Assembly: GCA_030038885.1 (NCBI GenBank)
Contig: JASHQY010000078.1
Location: 1-7,759, forward strand
DNA length: 7,759 bases
Origin: Thermoplasmata archaeon
Lineage (GTDB): Archaea; Thermoplasmatota; Thermoplasmata; Lutacidiplasmatales; UBA184
Reading direction: 5' to 3'
The position numbers were made by a program, and so were the translations under genes. Of the stretch, positions 5,505 through 7,759 are shown piece after piece; position 1 is the first letter of the stretch, and every line of letters starts with the position of its first letter. The notes under the pieces are model-generated. The model saw only the letters and a program-made list of their open reading frames with translations, had not been told where the DNA came from and ran no database searches.

Positions 5505-6144
5505 GCTCGAGTGCGTCTCTCTGTTGACCTACTGCCGCCGCGGAGGCGGTACGGATGCACAACGATCTCGAGACATCCGAACTAGTCTCAAGACCGGAAG
5601 GTTGGTCGGAGATCCTCCCGTCCCTATCACCCGCCAGATCGCCGAAATCACTCGGAAAAACCTCCACCTGCGCCCTTTAACGGTCGCGTTCGGCCCTCGA
5701 CCAGTTCTCGTCCCAGCGCCCAAGAGTTCGCTGATGCGTGAGGGCGACCTCTGGGTCCCGATGCAATTGTCCGAGGAGCTGCTCTCTGCGGGTCTTGGAA
5801 ACAGAGTGGCCCCGATCCTCACGCGAACAGTGGCCATCCCTAAGTCAGCTCTCAGCGACCCTTCCGATCGAACTCGGGCCAAGCGTCACTTCGAGACCAT
5901 GGCCGTCCAAACCGAGCTCGCGCCGCCGGAGTCCTTCTTGCTCGTTGACGACATCGTCACGCGGGGCGCGACCCTCATCGGCGCGGCGAATCGACTCAGG
6001 GTATCCTACCCTGCAGTACCGATTCGAGCATTCGCTGCGATCCGGACCGTCAGCAATCCGGCCGAGTTTCAGAAGATCACCGATCCCGCTATCGAAATCA
6101 TTCGACTGCGCGCTGACGGCTCGACGTTGCGCAGACCCGCATGA
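5491..6144 (+). CDS. ComF-type phosphoribosyltransferase
   Basis: The 217-residue product carries the type I phosphoribosyltransferase PRPP-binding loop LLVDDIVTRGATLIGAANRL (150-169), with the two acidic residues D153/D154 and Arg158 where Thr is common. Upstream core strands include VLVPAPKSS (72-80), matching the ComF VPVP-type strand, and KRHF (131-134). A late core strand reads IRAFAAIRT. The N-terminal four-cysteine zinc finger of bacterial ComF is missing; only C8 and C15 are present. PRTases of this fold transfer phosphoribose between PRPP and a base or other group; the substrate here is unknown. The start ATG 5491 overlaps dprA by 14 bases and its stop TGA overlaps the next ATG, indicating tight translational coupling. 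It may act in DNA uptake with DprA, as a ShosT-like toxin held in check by DprA, or in nucleotide metabolism. Confidence 0.88.
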   Translation: MELDELECVSLLTYCRRGGGTDAQRSRDIRTSLKTGRLVGDPPVPITRQIAEITRKNLHLRPLTVAFGPRPVLVPAPKSSLMREGDLWVPMQLSEELLSAGLGNRVAPILTRTVAIPKSALSDPSDRTRAKRHFETMAVQTELAPPESFLLVDDIVTRGATLIGAANRLRVSYPAVPIRAFAAIRTVSNPAEFQKITDPAIEIIRLRADGSTLRRPA

Positions 6145-6392
6145 ATCGTGTGCCTGAGGCTGCGACAGGCGCATCCTCCGCTAATCGGGTCAGTGTCGAG
6201 GAATTGCAGGTCACGCGGGCCGTTATCGACGCGCTCCGAAAGCCATCGCGAACGCGCGTACTCGATTACGTCAGGGCTCACTCGAACGCACGCGTATCCG
6301 ACCCCTGCGAAGAGTTTCTCGGCGGAGTCCCTCAGCGCGACCGACCCGACCGACCTCGGGCCGTGCCGTCGCCGACGGCGCGCGCCGGGTAA
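6141..6392 (+). CDS. Short winged-helix-like protein, probably truncated
   Basis: The 83-residue product starts at an ATGA overlap with the phosphoribosyltransferase stop, good support for a real third operon gene. Residues about 20-60 (ELQVTRAVIDALRKPSRTRV, then LDYVRAHSNARVSDPCEEFL) resemble the first two helices of an ArsR-like winged helix: a helix containing the ALxxPSRxRVLDYV pattern, then RVSDxxEEFLG. The expected recognition helix and wing are absent. From about residue 62 the sequence becomes Pro/Arg-rich (VPQRDRPDRPRAVPSP) with codons of the GC-rich flank, and ends at TAA 6390-6392 inside the next promoter. It is probably a regulator truncated at the island border; a genuine small protein is possible. 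The HTH assignment is tentative. Confidence 0.5.
   Translation: MNRVPEAATGASSANRVSVEELQVTRAVIDALRKPSRTRVLDYVRAHSNARVSDPCEEFLGGVPQRDRPDRPRAVPSPTARAG
6365..6379. repeat. Perfect inverted repeat at the island/flank border
   Basis: GCCGTCG-C-CGACGGC is a perfect 15-base inverted repeat followed by GCGCGC, just before the lyase promoter. As RNA it would form a short stem and could end the dprA operon transcript, but no T run follows. It may simply be an operator-like site or chance. Confidence 0.3.
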
Positions 6393-6401
6393 AGGGTTTT
6401 G
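6391..6401 (+). promoter_or_regulatory. Probable promoter of the aspartase-like gene
   Basis: AAAGGGTTTTG is the only A/T-rich patch in this GC-rich stretch and is centred about 28 bases before ATG 6425, consistent with a leaderless or near-leaderless transcript. The tail of the preceding small open frame overlaps it. Confidence 0.45.
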
Positions 6402-6424
6402 TCGCCCCCTCCCCTCCCACGCCC

Positions 6425-7759
6425 ATGGTGCCCGCCCGCACGGAGAAGGATTCGCTCGGCACCCGCGAGGTACCCGAGGACGCCTACTGGGGGATCCAGA
6501 CCCTCCGGGCGCGGGAGAACTTCCCGGTCAGCGGACTCACCGAGTCGCCGCTGCTCGTGCGGGCCTACGCGCTGCTGAAGCTCGCGGCGGTGCGGGCGAA
6601 CGTCGCCCGCGGGGGCCTCGACGAGCGGAGGGGCCGGGCGCTCGCTCAAGCCGCCGAGGAGATGGCCGCCGGCCGGTTCGACCGGGAGTTCGTCGTGGAC
6701 GTCTTCCAGGCGGGGGCCGGCACGTCGTTCCACATGAACGTCAACGAGGTCCTGACGAACCGCGCGCTCGAGATCCTCGGAAAGCCCCGGGGGGACTTCG
6801 TGGAATTGAGCCCGAACGACCACGTGAACCGGGGGCAGTCGACCAACGACACGTTCCCCTCGGCCGCCCAGGTCGCGACCCTCCTCGCGCTGCGCGAGCT
6901 GCGCGCGTCCCTCACGACGCTGACCGAGAGCCTCCGGCGGAAGGGGGCCGAGTTCGCGCGCCTGCCGAAGGCCGGCCGCACGCACCTGAAGGACGCGATG
7001 CCGGTCACCCTCGGCGCGGAGTTCAGCGCGTACGCCGCCGCCCTGGAGCACGTCGCGGAGGCCCTGCCGGCGATCGAGCGGGCCCTCGGGGAGATCCCGT
7101 TCGGCGGCAGCGCGGTCGGAAGCGGGGTGAACTCCGTTCCCGGGTTCCGGGCGGCCGCGGTCGCGGAGTACGCGCGGCTGACAGGGCTCCCGCTCACCGT
7201 GGCCCGCGACCCGTTCGAGACGATGCAGAGCCGCTGGCCGCTCGGCGCCGCTTCCGCCTGGATGCGGACGCTCGCGCTCGAGCTCGTGCGGCTCTCGTCG
7301 GACCTCCGGCTGCTCGCGAGCGGGCCGGCGACCGGGCTCGACGAGATCCGGGTGCCCGAGATCCAGCCGGGCTCGTCGATCATGCCCGCGAAGGTGAACC
7401 CGTCCGCCGCGGAGTGCCTGTCGATGGTCGCCTTCCATGTCCTCGGCGCGGACGCGGCGACCGCGTTCGCGATCCAGGCCGGCCAGCTCGAGATCAACGT
7501 GATGATGCCCCTCGCGGCGTACGAGGTGCTCTTCGCCGCGCAGATCCTGACGCACTACCTCCCGGTGTTCGCGCGGACGTGCGTCGACGGGATCACCGCG
7601 AACCGCGCGCGGCTGGAGCGCTACCTGACCGACTCGGCCGCGCTCGCGACCGTGCTGACGCCGAAGCTCGGCTACCTCAAGGTCGCCGAGGTGCTCCACG
7701 CAGCCGAGCGGTCGGGGCGGCCGGTGAAGGAGCTGCTCGTCGAGCAGGGCCTCCTGACG
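6425..7759 (+). CDS. aspA: Aspartate ammonia-lyase / class II fumarase family protein (3' end beyond window)
   Basis: The frame from ATG 6425 is open to the window end (445 codons, no stop), close to the usual 460-470 residues, so only a short C terminus is missing. The family's conserved regions are present: GAGTSFHMNVNE (97-108), PNDHVNRGQSTNDTFPSA (130-147), GRTHLKDAMP (184-193) with H187, and the signature GSSIMPAKVNP (316-326) with S318 at the usual catalytic-base position. The family adds or removes ammonia (aspartate to fumarate) or water (malate to fumarate). Ala322 in the signature, GAGTS, and AGQLEINVM downstream are closer to aspartase than to fumarase, which usually has Gly at 322; aspartase is therefore preferred but fumarase is not excluded. 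It has its own promoter and the codon use of the GC-rich flank, so it is probably a core metabolic gene unrelated to the dprA operon. Confidence 0.88.
   Translation, partial: MVPARTEKDSLGTREVPEDAYWGIQTLRARENFPVSGLTESPLLVRAYALLKLAAVRANVARGGLDERRGRALAQAAEEMAAGRFDREFVVDVFQAGAGTSFHMNVNEVLTNRALEILGKPRGDFVELSPNDHVNRGQSTNDTFPSAAQVATLLALRELRASLTTLTESLRRKGAEFARLPKAGRTHLKDAMPVTLGAEFSAYAAALEHVAEALPAIERALGEIPFGGSAVGSGVNSVPGFRAAAVAEYARLTGLPLTVARDPFETMQSRWPLGAASAWMRTLALELVRLSSDLRLLASGPATGLDEIRVPEIQPGSSIMPAKVNPSAAECLSMVAFHVLGADAATAFAIQAGQLEINVMMPLAAYEVLFAAQILTHYLPVFARTCVDGITANRARLERYLTDSAALATVLTPKLGYLKVAEVLHAAERSGRPVKELLVEQGLLT

Noticed and set aside
6332..7699. Minus-strand open frame of 455 codons
   Set aside because: Arg/Glu/His/Gly-rich shadow of the aspartase-like gene, whose family signature lies on the plus strand.
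1..7759. CRISPR array, riboswitch, insertion sequence or integrase
   Set aside because: No regularly spaced repeats, no known aptamer pattern, and no transposase or recombinase motif were seen on either strand.

Overview
The window most likely comes from a GC-rich archaeon, probably in or near Thermoplasmatota. The evidence is an unmistakable Alba chromatin protein, an intact tRNA-Leu(GAG) without an encoded CCA end, and TATA-like boxes 25-35 bases upstream of several starts, which fits leaderless or short-leader archaeal transcripts. There is also a DUF1614-like membrane domain typical of archaea. Assignment to a phylum is inference; archaeal origin is well supported.

Left flank, about 1-3100, is very GC-rich (by eye near 70%, almost only G/C in third codon positions). 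It holds the start of a zinc-ribbon protein (minus, cut by the window edge), tRNA-Leu(GAG) (minus) and alba (plus). A large membrane protein (minus) joins a DUF1614-like half to an RDD domain and overlaps alba tail to tail by 65 bp. Upstream of it is a small membrane protein with a C-terminal zinc ribbon (minus).

Middle, about 3100-6310, is visibly lower in GC, with more A/T-ending codons, and looks like an accessory segment. It contains a P-loop kinase-like gene on the minus strand interrupted by one in-frame TAG. A divergently transcribed small membrane protein follows, whose reading frame breaks at a TTTC tandem repeat and continues in another frame. A compact plus-strand operon then encodes a DprA/Smf-type Rossmann protein, a ComF-type phosphoribosyltransferase (14-base overlap) and a short winged-helix-like protein (ATGA overlap) that looks truncated where the GC-rich flank resumes.

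Right flank, about 6310-7759, is GC-rich again. It holds an aspartase/fumarase-family lyase with its own promoter, still open at the window end.

The most interesting element is the DprA + phosphoribosyltransferase operon in an apparent island next to two damaged genes. Nothing else for DNA uptake is present, and the domain pairing recalls the ShosTA toxin-antitoxin/anti-phage system of bacteria, so an archaeal ShosTA-like defence module is a reasonable hypothesis. Family names come from reading the translated sequence, not from database searches.
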